A DNA stretch of 10,400 bases from DATMXT01 sp035560415. GTDB lineage: Bacteria > Bacillota > Clostridia > Oscillospirales > Feifaniaceae. Within the stretch, counting starts at the first letter, position 1; every line of letters starts with the position of its first letter. The translations under genes and the position numbers were made by a program. This document shows positions 1 to 7,543 of this stretch, in pieces. The stretch spans positions 1-10,400 of the forward strand of contig DATMZG010000068.1 of assembly GCA_035560415.1 (NCBI GenBank), given 5' to 3'. The notes beneath the pieces are model-generated. The model was not told the origin of the DNA and did not search any database. It was given only the letters and a program-made list of their open reading frames with translations.

Positions 1-66
1 TACAAGTATAGACTAATAAACGAACATTTGTCAACAGATTTTTCATTAGATAAATAAATAACACAC
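1..66. other. AT-rich intergenic region downstream of polC
   Basis: This 66-bp non-coding gap is markedly AT-rich compared with the GC-rich genes. It holds the leftward promoter described separately. I see no GC hairpin with a U-tract after the polC stop on the minus strand, so there is no visible intrinsic terminator and polC transcripts may read through into the next operon. Confidence 0.6.
5..34 (-). promoter_or_regulatory. Sigma-A-type promoter reading leftward out of the window
   Basis: On the minus strand a perfect TTGACA (-35, 34 to 29) is followed after 18 bp by TATACT (-10, 10 to 5), which matches the consensus at five of six bases. It sits in the AT-rich gap after the polC stop, so transcription should start at or just beyond the left edge and serve the next leftward gene. 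In many Bacillota polC is followed by rimP-nusA-infB, so that operon is the inferred target, but it cannot be seen here. Confidence 0.7.
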
Positions 67-3000
67 TCATAGAAAGAAGCTGATTTGTGCGCTCTCCGGC
101 ATGTCTCCGAGTGCGCCGTTGCGGGAAAGGGTGTCGGCGACGGCGACAGAGACCCCCGCCCGCTGGCAGAGCTCCTCCCTCGATAAAAATTCACCGGGCT
201 CCCTGGCCTTCACGATGGCCAGGGCCGCGTTCTTTCCAACGCCCGGCAGCGCGTTGAGCGGGGCGCGCAGTTTGCCGTCCTCAATCGTGAAATCGGTCGC
301 GGCAGAGCGGTAGACGTCGACCGGCAAAAACTCAAAGCCGCGGGCCGCCATCTCAAGGGCGACCTCGGCGATGGTCGCGGTCTTCTCGTCCTTGGCCGTC
401 GCCTCCTGCTTTGCCGTAGAGCGAATCAGGGCCTCGAGCTTCGCCCGCCCGCCGGTCATGGTCTCGGCGTCGAAGTCGTCGGCCCGCACCGTGAAATAGG
501 TGGCGTAGAACTCGAGCGGCCGGTAGACCTTGAACCACGCAATGCGCATGGCCGAGGTGACATAGGCGACGGCGTGGGCTTTGGGGAACATGTAGGCAAT
601 TTTTTTGCAGCTCTCTATGTACCACTGCGGCACTTTGTAGGTGCGCATGAGGGCCTCCTGCTTGTCTGTCAGCCCCTTGCCCTTGCGCACCCGCTCGGTG
701 ATGTTGAAGCTGTCCTCCGGCGGCATGCCGGTGCGCATGAGGTAGAGCATGATGTCGTCTCGGATGCAGATGCACTCACGCAGCGTGCAGGTCCCGTCTT
801 TAATCAAAGTCTCGGCGTTTCCGAGCCACACATCGGTGCCGTGGGACAGCCCCGAAATGCGCACGAGCTCCCCAAAAGTCGTGGGCCTTGTCTCCTCGAG
901 CATGCCTCTGACAAAGTGGGTGCCGAATTCCGGCAGCGCAATGGCGCCGGTCTTGCCGATGTCCCCCGTCAGCGGCTCCAAAGCCTCGGTGCTCGAAAAG
1001 AGCGACATGACCTTGGGGTCCATCAGGGGCAGGGTGCGCACGTCAATGCCGGTCAGGTCCCCCAGCATGCGCAGCACCGTCGGGTCGTCGTGGCCGAGAA
1101 GGTCGAGCTTTAAAATGTTGTCGTGAATGGCGTGGTAGTCGAAGTGGGTCGTGATGATGTCCTTTTCGCTCTTGTCGGCCGGGTGCTGGACCGGTGTGAA
1201 GTCCTCAATCTCCATGTCGGACGGGACGATCATGACGCCGCCAGGGTGCTGCCCCGTCGTGCGCTTGACGTTGGTAAAGCCTGCGATCAGCCGGTTCTCC
1301 TCCGGCCGGGGCTTGGCCTCCCCGTGGCTCTCGAGATACCGCTTGACATAGCCGTAGGCATTCTTGTCGCCGACTGTCGCAATGGTGCCGGCCCGGAACA
1401 CATGCCCCACGCCGAAGAGCTCCTCGGTGTACTGGTGGGCGCGGCTCTGGTAGACCCCGGAAAAATTGAGGTCGATGTCCGGCACCTTCTCCCCCTTGAA
1501 GCCTAAGAAGGTCTCAAAGGGGATGTCAAAGCCCTCTTTTCTGCAGGGGGCGCCGCAGACGGGGCAGACGGCGTCCGGCATGTCGCAGCCGGCCTCGTAG
1601 ATGCCCGTCAGGTCAAACTCGGTGTGCCTGCACTCGGTGCAGATGTAGTGGGGCGGCAGGGAGTTGACCTCGGTGATGCCCGCAAAGTAGGCGACTAAGG
1701 AAGAGCCGACCGAGCCGCGGGAGCCCACGAGATACCCGTCCGACTCCGACTTTTGCACAAGGGCGCGGGCCGTCATGTACATGACGGCAAAGCCGTTGTT
1801 GATGATAGGGGTCAGTTCCCGCTCCAGCCGGTCTGCCACAACTTTTGGCAGCGGGTCGCCGTAAATCTCCGCCGCCCGCTCGTAAGAGAACTTTCGCAGG
1901 TTCTCCTCCGCCCCCTCGATGTTGGGCGGGTACATGCGGTCCTTGATGGGGATGACGGTCTCGCAAAGGCCTGCGATGAGATTCGGATTTGTGATGACGA
2001 CCTCCCTCGCCTTCTCCTCCCCGAGGTAGGCGAACTCCTCGAGCATCTCCTCCGTCGTGCGAAAATAGAGCGGCAGCGGGCGGTCGGCGTCGGCATACCC
2101 CTGCCCCGCCAGCAGAATGCGGCGGTACTGCTCCTCGTGCGGGTCGAGGAAGTGGGCGTCGCAGGTCGCGACGACCGGCTTGCCGGTCCGCTCGCCGCAG
2201 GCCACGATGCGCCGGTTGAGACCCCGAAGCTCCTCGTCGTCCTCGGCTCTCCCCTGCTCCACCAGAAAGCGGTTGTTGCAGATGGGCTGAATTTCAAGGT
2301 AATCGTAAAAGGCGGCGATCTCATCGAGCTCGGCGTCGCTTTTTCCCTCTAAGGCCGCCGTGAACAGCTCGCCGGCCTCACAGGCCGAGCCCACGAGCAG
2401 CCCTTCCCTGCGGCGCACAAGCTCGCTTTTGGGAATGCGGGGCGACTTTCCGCCGAAATAGCGTAAATTCGAGGCCGACACCAGCTTAAAGAGGTTTTTG
2501 AGCCCGGCCTGTGTTTTGACCAGAATGATCTGGTGCCAGGCCTTGCCCCGGCGGATGTCCTCCCTCTCCCCAAAGACGGTGTCGAGGTCGGAGACACACT
2601 GTGCTCCCCGCTCGGCCCCCATCTGCATGAGCCGCAGCAGAATTTCGCCTGTCACGGCGGCGTCGTCGCAGGCCCTGTGGTGGCGAAACTCCAGTGAGAA
2701 GTGGCTTGCCACCGTGTCGAGCTTGTGGTTTTTGAGAGTCGGCAGCGCCCGCCTCGCCAGCGCCACTGTGTCGATGGCGTCGACGGGGCAGGCAAACCCG
2801 TGGCGCAGGGAGACGGCTCGGATAAAAGAGAGGTCGAACCGCGCGTTGTGGGCGGCAAGGGGGGCGCCCCCGGCAAAGACGAGAAAGGCTTTTACCGCCT
2901 CCGCCTCCTTGGGCGCGCCCTTGACCATCGCGTCGGTGATGCCGGTCAGGCCCGTGATTTCGGCCGGGATCGGCCGCTCCGGGTCGACGAATGTGTCAAA

Positions 3001-4287
3001 GGAGTCGACGATTTTGCCGGCTTTAACGCGCACCGCGCCGATTTCAGTCAGCCGGTCGCCCGCGGAATAGAGCCCCGTCGTCTCGACATCGAAGACGACG
3101 AACTCGCCGTCGAGCGGCAGTTCCTCTCCTGCGGCGCCGCCGTCGTCACTCACAAAGTAACTCTCAATGCCGTACAGGACCTTAATGTTATGCTTTTTGG
3201 CGGCGGCATAGGCCTCGGGAAAGGCCTGAATGACGCCGTGGTCGGTGATGGCAATGGCATTGTGCCCCCAGGACGCCGCCCGCTCGACATAGCTTGCCGC
3301 CGGCGTGATGGCGTCTAAGGCCGACATGTTGGTGTGCAGGTGCAGCTCCACCCGCTTCTCGGGCGCCGCATCCGTCCGCCCTTCCCGCTCCACCTCGACG
3401 ATGTCCCGCGCCGTCACTGAGACCTCGCCGTCGTATTTGTCGTACCGGGCGTCGCCCCGCACGCGTATGTAGGCCCCGGCCGTCAGCCGGGAGAGCAGCT
3501 TGTCCGGCTTTTCATCCGAGACAAACAGCTTGACCGTGACGGTGGAGGTGTAGTCGGTCACCGGAAAGAAAATCCGCGTGCTGCGCCCGTCTCTTGAGGC
3601 GCGGCTCTCCACACCTAAAATCTCGCCCTCGAGACAGACCCGGCCGCTGTCCATCGTGATGTCGGCAATGCGCTCAGGCTTGTCCTTGGTGTTGTTCCCG
3701 AAGATGACGGGGGACTTTCGCTTTTTCTCTCCCGGATTTTGGGGCGCCTGCGCCAACTTCTCCCGGCGGGCCGCCGTCACCGAATTTTCGGCGCCGGCTT
3801 TGAGGACTCCGTCAAACACAATCTGTGCGGCAACTCCGAGTTCCTCTTTTAAAATATCCGAAATGTGCTCCCCGGCGCCCGACCGGCAGAGCGCCAGATA
3901 CCCGCCGTGGGCAAGCGCCACCGTCACAACCCCGTCTTCATGCGACAGGGCGCAGTCCTTCAGGTATCCGCGGCAGACGGGGCACCGCTCGTCAAAGCGC
4001 TCGCAAAGTTTCGGCGCAAAGGCGGCAAGCTGCTCCGCCGTCCCGGCGGGGGCCCGCCCCTCCTCCTGTGCCGTAATTTCCACGTCGTCAAGCATATAGT
4101 AGTCGAGGAGTTCCTGCTCAATGCGCTCAAGTTCCCGGCTTGTCAGCGGGCGGGCGGCCGACAGGGTCAGCGTGAGGCGGCGCATGTCCTCCGACATCGC
4201 CGCGCCCTCGACAAAAATGCCCCCGTATTCAAATTCAGCCCGTTCCCGCACGCTGTCGGGATACATGTCACTGAGACGTTTTTTCAT
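67..4287 (-). CDS. polC: DNA polymerase III alpha subunit, PolC type
   Basis: Replicative DNA polymerase of Bacillota with built-in 3'-5' proofreading; 1406 aa from the chosen ATG, near the usual family length. Order of domains: an N-terminal region (about 1-190), an OB-fold (about 208-300), a PHP domain starting with HLHTN (316-320), and the exonuclease inserted in it: Exo I D400/E402, Exo II HNARFD (480-485), Exo III H537 and D542. The polymerase follows: SRGSVGSS (856-863), a four-Cys zinc site (C883, C886, C908, C911), PDIDLNF with catalytic D937 and D939, GQHPGGV (1012-1018) and LGHDDPT (1064-1070). A helix-hairpin-helix region near 1345-1360 precedes a C-terminal clamp-binding QISFF (1401-1405). 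The TTG two codons upstream is rejected because it lies only 1 nt from the ribosome binding site, whereas the ATG is 7 nt away. The start overlaps the end of ispG by 20 bp, so translation is probably coupled. It is the last gene of the operon. Confidence 0.98.
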   Translation of the reverse strand: MKKRLSDMYPDSVRERAEFEYGGIFVEGAAMSEDMRRLTLTLSAARPLTSRELERIEQELLDYYMLDDVEITAQEEGRAPAGTAEQLAAFAPKLCERFDERCPVCRGYLKDCALSHEDGVVTVALAHGGYLALCRSGAGEHISDILKEELGVAAQIVFDGVLKAGAENSVTAARREKLAQAPQNPGEKKRKSPVIFGNNTKDKPERIADITMDSGRVCLEGEILGVESRASRDGRSTRIFFPVTDYTSTVTVKLFVSDEKPDKLLSRLTAGAYIRVRGDARYDKYDGEVSVTARDIVEVEREGRTDAAPEKRVELHLHTNMSALDAITPAASYVERAASWGHNAIAITDHGVIQAFPEAYAAAKKHNIKVLYGIESYFVSDDGGAAGEELPLDGEFVVFDVETTGLYSAGDRLTEIGAVRVKAGKIVDSFDTFVDPERPIPAEITGLTGITDAMVKGAPKEAEAVKAFLVFAGGAPLAAHNARFDLSFIRAVSLRHGFACPVDAIDTVALARRALPTLKNHKLDTVASHFSLEFRHHRACDDAAVTGEILLRLMQMGAERGAQCVSDLDTVFGEREDIRRGKAWHQIILVKTQAGLKNLFKLVSASNLRYFGGKSPRIPKSELVRRREGLLVGSACEAGELFTAALEGKSDAELDEIAAFYDYLEIQPICNNRFLVEQGRAEDDEELRGLNRRIVACGERTGKPVVATCDAHFLDPHEEQYRRILLAGQGYADADRPLPLYFRTTEEMLEEFAYLGEEKAREVVITNPNLIAGLCETVIPIKDRMYPPNIEGAEENLRKFSYERAAEIYGDPLPKVVADRLERELTPIINNGFAVMYMTARALVQKSESDGYLVGSRGSVGSSLVAYFAGITEVNSLPPHYICTECRHTEFDLTGIYEAGCDMPDAVCPVCGAPCRKEGFDIPFETFLGFKGEKVPDIDLNFSGVYQSRAHQYTEELFGVGHVFRAGTIATVGDKNAYGYVKRYLESHGEAKPRPEENRLIAGFTNVKRTTGQHPGGVMIVPSDMEIEDFTPVQHPADKSEKDIITTHFDYHAIHDNILKLDLLGHDDPTVLRMLGDLTGIDVRTLPLMDPKVMSLFSSTEALEPLTGDIGKTGAIALPEFGTHFVRGMLEETRPTTFGELVRISGLSHGTDVWLGNAETLIKDGTCTLRECICIRDDIMLYLMRTGMPPEDSFNITERVRKGKGLTDKQEALMRTYKVPQWYIESCKKIAYMFPKAHAVAYVTSAMRIAWFKVYRPLEFYATYFTVRADDFDAETMTGGRAKLEALIRSTAKQEATAKDEKTATIAEVALEMAARGFEFLPVDVYRSAATDFTIEDGKLRAPLNALPGVGKNAALAIVKAREPGEFLSREELCQRAGVSVAVADTLSRNGALGDMPESAQISFFL
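1769..1788. repeat. 20-bp perfect palindrome inside polC
   Basis: The sequence equals its own reverse complement over 20 bases, with half-site GCCGTCATGT. It lies in polC, coding AVMYMTA just before the SRGSVGSS motif. The nearest other uninterrupted palindromes that I found in the window are 12 bp. No function is known to me. Confidence 0.9.
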
Positions 4288-5332
4288 TCGCAATCCCCTT
4301 TATCTCGAGCATGAGTTCGTCAAAAAGCATGGACTCCGGCACTTTGCGCAGGATTTTTCCCGCGCGGAAAATGAGCCCCTCCCCCTCGCCGCAGGCGATG
4401 CCGACGTCGGCCTCTCTGGCCTCGCCGGGGCCGTTGACTGCGCACCCCATGACGGCCACGGTCAGGGGAAACGGCAGCCCCGCGACCGCCTCCTCCACGC
4501 GTCTGGCGAGGGGAATGAGGTCAACTCGTGTGCGCCCGCAGGTCGGGCAGGACACGACTCTCGGGCCCTCGTGCAGCCCGCAGGCGGCAAGTATGATATA
4601 GGCCGGCGCAATCTCCTGCTCGGGCGGCGCCGTCAGCGACACCCGGAGCGTGTCGCCGATGCCTTCGAGCAGCAGCGCCCCGATGCCGACGGCCGAGCGC
4701 ACCGCCCCCGTCTCGGGCAGCCCCGCCTCAGTGACGCCGAGGTGCAGCGGATAGCTTGTCCGCGCCGCAAGTATCCGGTTGGCCTCGACCATATCTGTAA
4801 CAGTTGATGCCTTTACAGATATGACAATGTCCTCAAACCCGCACTTGTCTAAGAGGTCGGCGTGGCGCAGCGCGCTGTCGGCCAGCGCCATGGGGGTCGG
4901 CCCCCCGTGCGCCGCAAGCAGGTCTTTTTCGACCGAGCCGCTGTTGACCCCGATGCGAATGGGGACTGCCCGCTCGCGGCAGGCGTCCGCCACCGCCCGC
5001 ACCCGGTCGGCACTTCCGATGTTGCCGGGGTTGATGCGGATTTTATCAATGCCCGCGGCCACTGCCGCAAGCGCCAGCTTATAGTCAAAATGGATGTCGG
5101 CCACAAGCGGCACATCGGTGCGCGCCCTGATTTCGGTCAGGGCCTTCGCCGCCTCCATATCGGGGACGGCTATGCGGACAATTTTACACCCGAGATTTGC
5201 AAGCCGGTTTGCCTGTGCCGCGGTCGCCTTGGCGTCCTCTGTCGGCGTATTCGTCATGGACTGCACGACGACGGGGTTTCCCCCGCCGATCGCAAGCCCT
5301 TTTACATATACGGTGCGCGAAATTCTTCTCAT
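4268..5332 (-). CDS. ispG: 4-hydroxy-3-methylbut-2-enyl diphosphate synthase (flavodoxin/ferredoxin)
   Basis: IspG (GcpE) carries out the penultimate MEP-pathway step, reductively converting methylerythritol cyclodiphosphate to HMBPP with a [4Fe-4S] cluster in the cytosol. The protein has 354 aa. The N-terminal TIM barrel shows VQSMTNTPT (23-31), RINPGNIG (99-106) and VSVKAS-type residues (172-176). The C-terminal cluster ligands are C262 and C265 (CPTC), then C297 and E304 in GCAVNGPGE, with the same seven-residue spacing from Cys to Glu as in E. coli. The start is the ATG at 5332, because the protein from MRRISRTV matches family N-termini; the nine codons further upstream lie in the rseP tail. 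An AGGTGG ribosome binding site overlaps the rseP stop. The gene begins 7 bp after rseP and ends inside the start of polC. An inverted repeat lies within it near residues 171-181. Confidence 0.97.
   Translation of the reverse strand: MRRISRTVYVKGLAIGGGNPVVVQSMTNTPTEDAKATAAQANRLANLGCKIVRIAVPDMEAAKALTEIRARTDVPLVADIHFDYKLALAAVAAGIDKIRINPGNIGSADRVRAVADACRERAVPIRIGVNSGSVEKDLLAAHGGPTPMALADSALRHADLLDKCGFEDIVISVKASTVTDMVEANRILAARTSYPLHLGVTEAGLPETGAVRSAVGIGALLLEGIGDTLRVSLTAPPEQEIAPAYIILAACGLHEGPRVVSCPTCGRTRVDLIPLARRVEEAVAGLPFPLTVAVMGCAVNGPGEAREADVGIACGEGEGLIFRAGKILRKVPESMLFDELMLEIKGIANEKTSQ
4295..4300 (-). promoter_or_regulatory. polC ribosome binding site
   Basis: AAGGGG on the minus strand, inside the 3' end of ispG, lies 7 nt before the ATG at 4287. 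The same site would be 1 nt from the upstream in-frame TTG at 4293, which makes the ATG the better start. Confidence 0.65.
4790..4823. repeat. 11-bp perfect inverted repeat inside ispG
   Basis: Plus-strand CATATCTGTAA (4790-4800) is mirrored by TTACAGATATG (4813-4823) across a 12-nt spacer. It lies in ispG, in the stretch coding roughly ISVKASTVTDM. Codons here end in A or T (ATA, TCT, GTA, GCA, TCA, ACT, GTT, ACA, GAT), unlike the C/G-ending usage around it. In mRNA it would form an 11-bp stem. No poly-U follows, so it is not a standard terminator. Confidence 0.85.
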
Positions 5333-5335
5333 AAG

Positions 5336-5341
5336 CCACCT
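5336..5341 (-). promoter_or_regulatory. ispG ribosome binding site
   Basis: AGGTGG on the minus strand overlaps the rseP TAG stop and lies just before the ATG at 5332, with the AGG core 6 nt from it. It supports the shorter ispG start and suggests coupling to rseP termination. Confidence 0.6.
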
Positions 5342-6413
5342 ATTTGAACAGCTTGACAATGTCTTGATAGGTCACATAGACCACGAGCGTCATGAGGGCG
5401 GCAAACCCCGCGAAGTTGATCCAACCCTCGGCTTCCCTTTTGAGCGGCTTGCCCCGGATGACTTCAATCGCGATGAGCAGCAGCCGTCCCCCGTCCAGCG
5501 CCGGGAAGGGCAGCAGGTTGATGACGCCGATGTTGATGCTGATAAAGACCATGAAGTAGACGAGCGCGTTGAAGCCCTGCTTTGACACCTCGCCGATGGC
5601 CTGGGTCGTCGCGACCGGGCCCGAGAGCTGACTTAAGGGGATTTCCCCGCGGACAAGCCCCACAACTGAGGTGTAGACCTCCCTGACAATTGCGTAGCAC
5701 CGGAAGATACTCTCGCGGGCCACTGTCAGCGGGTTGACCGAAAGGCGGGTGCAGTAGAAGTCCGGATAGGAGAAGGTGACCCCCTGGTCCACATAGGTCG
5801 GAAACGCGATGTCGGAGAGCGTGAAAGTCTCCCCCTCCCGCAGGACGACAAGGTCGAGCGGGCGGCCCCCGGAGCGCATGAGGCTGTACACGATGTCCGA
5901 GCTGATGCGAATTTTCTCGCCCTCGATGGCGACAATCTTGTCGCCCGGCATTAGCCCGTACCCGGCTGAGACGTTTTCCTCCTTGTAGGAGGCCACCGTC
6001 GTCGAGGGGATGACACCGATGGAGATGACCAGCAGCGTCATGGCGAAAAAGGCCGTGGCGAGGTTCATGGCGGGGCCGGCGAACATCGTGAAAGCCCGCC
6101 TGCCAATTGACGCCTCCGGGAATGAGCAGCCTTCGGGCGCCTGTATGGGCTGCGCCTGCTTCTCTTCTTCTCCCGCTTTTTCCTGCTCATCGGGCAGCTC
6201 CATGCCGTCCTCCTCGCCCTCCATGCGCACATAGCCGCCGATGGGCAGCAGGCGCAGCGAGTAGGCCGTGCCGTTTTTCGTAAACCCGACGACCTTTGGC
6301 CCCATGCCGATGGAAAACTCAAGCACGGCGATGCCGGCCCACTTCGCCGCGAAGAAGTGGCCGAGCTCGTGCGATATGATGAGTAAGCTGAATGCGATTA
6401 TTGCTGCGACCAC
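5340..6413 (-). CDS. rseP: Site-2 intramembrane zinc metalloprotease (RseP/RasP family)
   Basis: Membrane protease of family M50 that cuts transmembrane segments of anti-sigma factors and leftover signal peptides. The protein has 357 aa from the chosen GTG. The first membrane segment carries the zinc motif HELGH (15-19). A second segment lies at about 114-136 after AGPAMN. A PDZ-like domain follows, with GLMPGDKIVAIEGEKI (153-168), then SGPVA (264-268). The third segment ends in NLLPFPALDG (299-308), where D307 is the third zinc ligand, and a last segment precedes the C-terminus. The in-frame TTG at 6419 was rejected because GAGGTGA (6427-6421) is almost adjacent to it but 7 nt from the GTG. 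The start overlaps the dxr end by 16 bp. A Glu-rich stretch at 65-86 lies between the GGYVRM motif and the second membrane segment. Substrates cannot be told from this window. Confidence 0.95.
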   Translation of the reverse strand: MVAAIIAFSLLIISHELGHFFAAKWAGIAVLEFSIGMGPKVVGFTKNGTAYSLRLLPIGGYVRMEGEEDGMELPDEQEKAGEEEKQAQPIQAPEGCSFPEASIGRRAFTMFAGPAMNLATAFFAMTLLVISIGVIPSTTVASYKEENVSAGYGLMPGDKIVAIEGEKIRISSDIVYSLMRSGGRPLDLVVLREGETFTLSDIAFPTYVDQGVTFSYPDFYCTRLSVNPLTVARESIFRCYAIVREVYTSVVGLVRGEIPLSQLSGPVATTQAIGEVSKQGFNALVYFMVFISINIGVINLLPFPALDGGRLLLIAIEVIRGKPLKREAEGWINFAGFAALMTLVVYVTYQDIVKLFK

Positions 6414-7543
6414 GCGCAAATCACCTCGTTTGCCAGTTCCCTTGCGGCACGGTCGGCCGCAAGGATGTTGTCGAGCGTCGGCTCTTTTGACTGCGTTTGC
6501 TCAAGGACCGTGCGGCAGACCCCTTCAATGCCAAGGTACGGTAAGTCCCCTTTGAGAAACGCCCCGACCGCCGCCTCGTTTGCCCCGTTGAGTGCGGCCG
6601 GCGCCGTGCCCCCCCGCGTTGCGGCCTGCCTGCACAGCGCAAGACAGCCGAAGGTTTCGGTGTCGGGCTTTGCAAGAGACAGTCCCGCGAGCCGCTCGAA
6701 ATCAAGCCGGCTTTGCGACGTCGCACGGCGCGGCCAGGTCAGAGCGAGGCGAATCGGGGTCTTCATGTCGGGACATCCGAGCTGGGCCATAATTGTGCCG
6801 TCCGCATACTCGACCATAGAGTGTATGATGCTCTCCCTGTGGATGATGACTTCTATTTTGTCCAGCGGCACGCCAAAAAGCCACATGGCTTCTATGACTT
6901 CAAAACCTTTGTTCATCAAGGTGGCCGAATCGACCGTGATTTTGGCCCCCATGGTCCAGGAGGGGTGCTTCAAGGCCTGCTCTTTCGTGACGCCCGAAAG
7001 CTGCGCCCTTGTCATACCAAAAAAAGGCCCGCCCGAGGCCGTCAGCAAAATGCGGCTCACCTCTCCGCCCGCCGCAGCTAAAAGGCACTGGAAAATGGCC
7101 GCGTGCTCGCTGTCGACCGGCAGAATTTCCACACCCATGCGCCTCGCGAGCGGCATGACGTAGGCGCCCGCCGCCACTAAGGTCTCCTTGTTGGCAAGGG
7201 CAATCCGTTTTCCGGCCTCGATTGCGGCGACGGTGGGCAGGATGCCCGCGGCGCCGACAATGGCCGACACCACGGTCCCGGCTTCCGGCAGCGCTGCCAC
7301 CCGGCAGACCCCGTCACACCCCGCCGCAACTTCAATGCCGGTGCCAAAGAGCCGGTCTTTCAGGTCTTTTGCGGCCGTGTCGTCCGCCATGGCGACGAGC
7401 TGCGGACGGCAGGCTCTCGCCTGCCGCTCAATGACGTCGGTGCTGCCGCCGGCGGCGAGCCCCGCGATTTTGACGCCAAGCTCCCCGGCGACTTCAATTG
7501 TCTGCCGGCCGATGGAGCCGGTCGAGCCGAGTATGGAAATCAT
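6398..7543 (-). CDS. dxr: 1-deoxy-D-xylulose 5-phosphate reductoisomerase
   Basis: DXR (IspC) commits carbon to the MEP isoprenoid pathway, converting DXP to 2-C-methyl-D-erythritol 4-phosphate with NADPH and a divalent metal; it is the fosmidomycin target family. The protein has 381 aa. The NADPH loop is GSTGSIG (6-12). Metal and catalytic residues are D144 and E146 in LPVDSEH (141-147) and E215 in MNKGFEVIEA (210-219). Substrate-loop motifs TASGGPF (168-174), HPSW (193-196), HRESIIHSMVEY (235-246) and NGANE (319-323) are present, followed by the C-terminal helical domain. The same frame stays open upstream to about 7834, but that part is low-complexity and antiparallel to nothing in the family; the ATG at 7543 gives the standard MISILGSTGS start. 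That ATG overlaps the cdsA TGA as ATGA. No strong ribosome binding site precedes it, so translation is probably coupled to cdsA. Confidence 0.97.
   Translation of the reverse strand: MISILGSTGSIGRQTIEVAGELGVKIAGLAAGGSTDVIERQARACRPQLVAMADDTAAKDLKDRLFGTGIEVAAGCDGVCRVAALPEAGTVVSAIVGAAGILPTVAAIEAGKRIALANKETLVAAGAYVMPLARRMGVEILPVDSEHAAIFQCLLAAAGGEVSRILLTASGGPFFGMTRAQLSGVTKEQALKHPSWTMGAKITVDSATLMNKGFEVIEAMWLFGVPLDKIEVIIHRESIIHSMVEYADGTIMAQLGCPDMKTPIRLALTWPRRATSQSRLDFERLAGLSLAKPDTETFGCLALCRQAATRGGTAPAALNGANEAAVGAFLKGDLPYLGIEGVCRTVLEQTQSKEPTLDNILAADRAARELANEVICAWSQQ
6421..6427 (-). promoter_or_regulatory. rseP ribosome binding site (decides the GTG start)
   Basis: GAGGTGA on the minus strand is a strong anti-16S match inside the last codons of dxr. 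It is 7 nt from the GTG at 6413 and only 1 nt from the TTG at 6419, so it favours the GTG. Confidence 0.75.
6440..6464 (-). repeat. 9-bp GC-rich hairpin just upstream of the rseP ribosome binding site
   Basis: The minus strand reads CCTTGCGGC, a 7-nt loop, then GCCGCAAGG: a perfect 9-bp stem in the dxr 3' end. It finishes 12 nt before the rseP ribosome binding site. No T-run follows, so it does not look like a terminator. It may be chance, since a stem of this size is not rare in GC-rich DNA. Confidence 0.55.
7407..7426 (-). repeat. 8-bp hairpin with GNRA-type loop inside dxr
   Basis: On the minus strand CGGCAGGC pairs with GCCTGCCG around GAGA, which fits the GNRA tetraloop pattern. It lies in dxr codons for the ERQARACRPQ region. 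Stems of this size occur by chance in GC-rich coding DNA, so a role is not implied. Confidence 0.5.

Noticed and set aside
574..1113. Long open frames on the plus strand opposite polC (also near 1753-2352, 2498-3318 and 3578-4314)
   Set aside because: They are antisense to a polC gene with intact motifs throughout, have no recognisable domains, and are expected in GC-rich DNA where stop codons are scarce on the other strand.
3084..3108. 8-bp inverted repeat CGTCGTCT...AGACGACG in polC
   Set aside because: Stems of 8 bp with loops up to 20 nt are expected several times in a window of this size.
4402..4413. 12-bp palindromes (here GCCGACGTCGGC; others at about 6715, 7285, 7444 and 8982)
   Set aside because: About two or three such palindromes are expected in 10.4 kb by chance, and more in GC-rich DNA.
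5333..5359. Nine-codon upstream extension of ispG
   Set aside because: It lies in the rseP tail, has no ribosome binding site, and the MRRISRTV start has one and matches family N-termini.
5353..5382. Plus-strand TTGACA in the rseP 3' end as a promoter
   Set aside because: There is no acceptable -10 box 16-18 bp downstream, and no plus-strand gene would be served.
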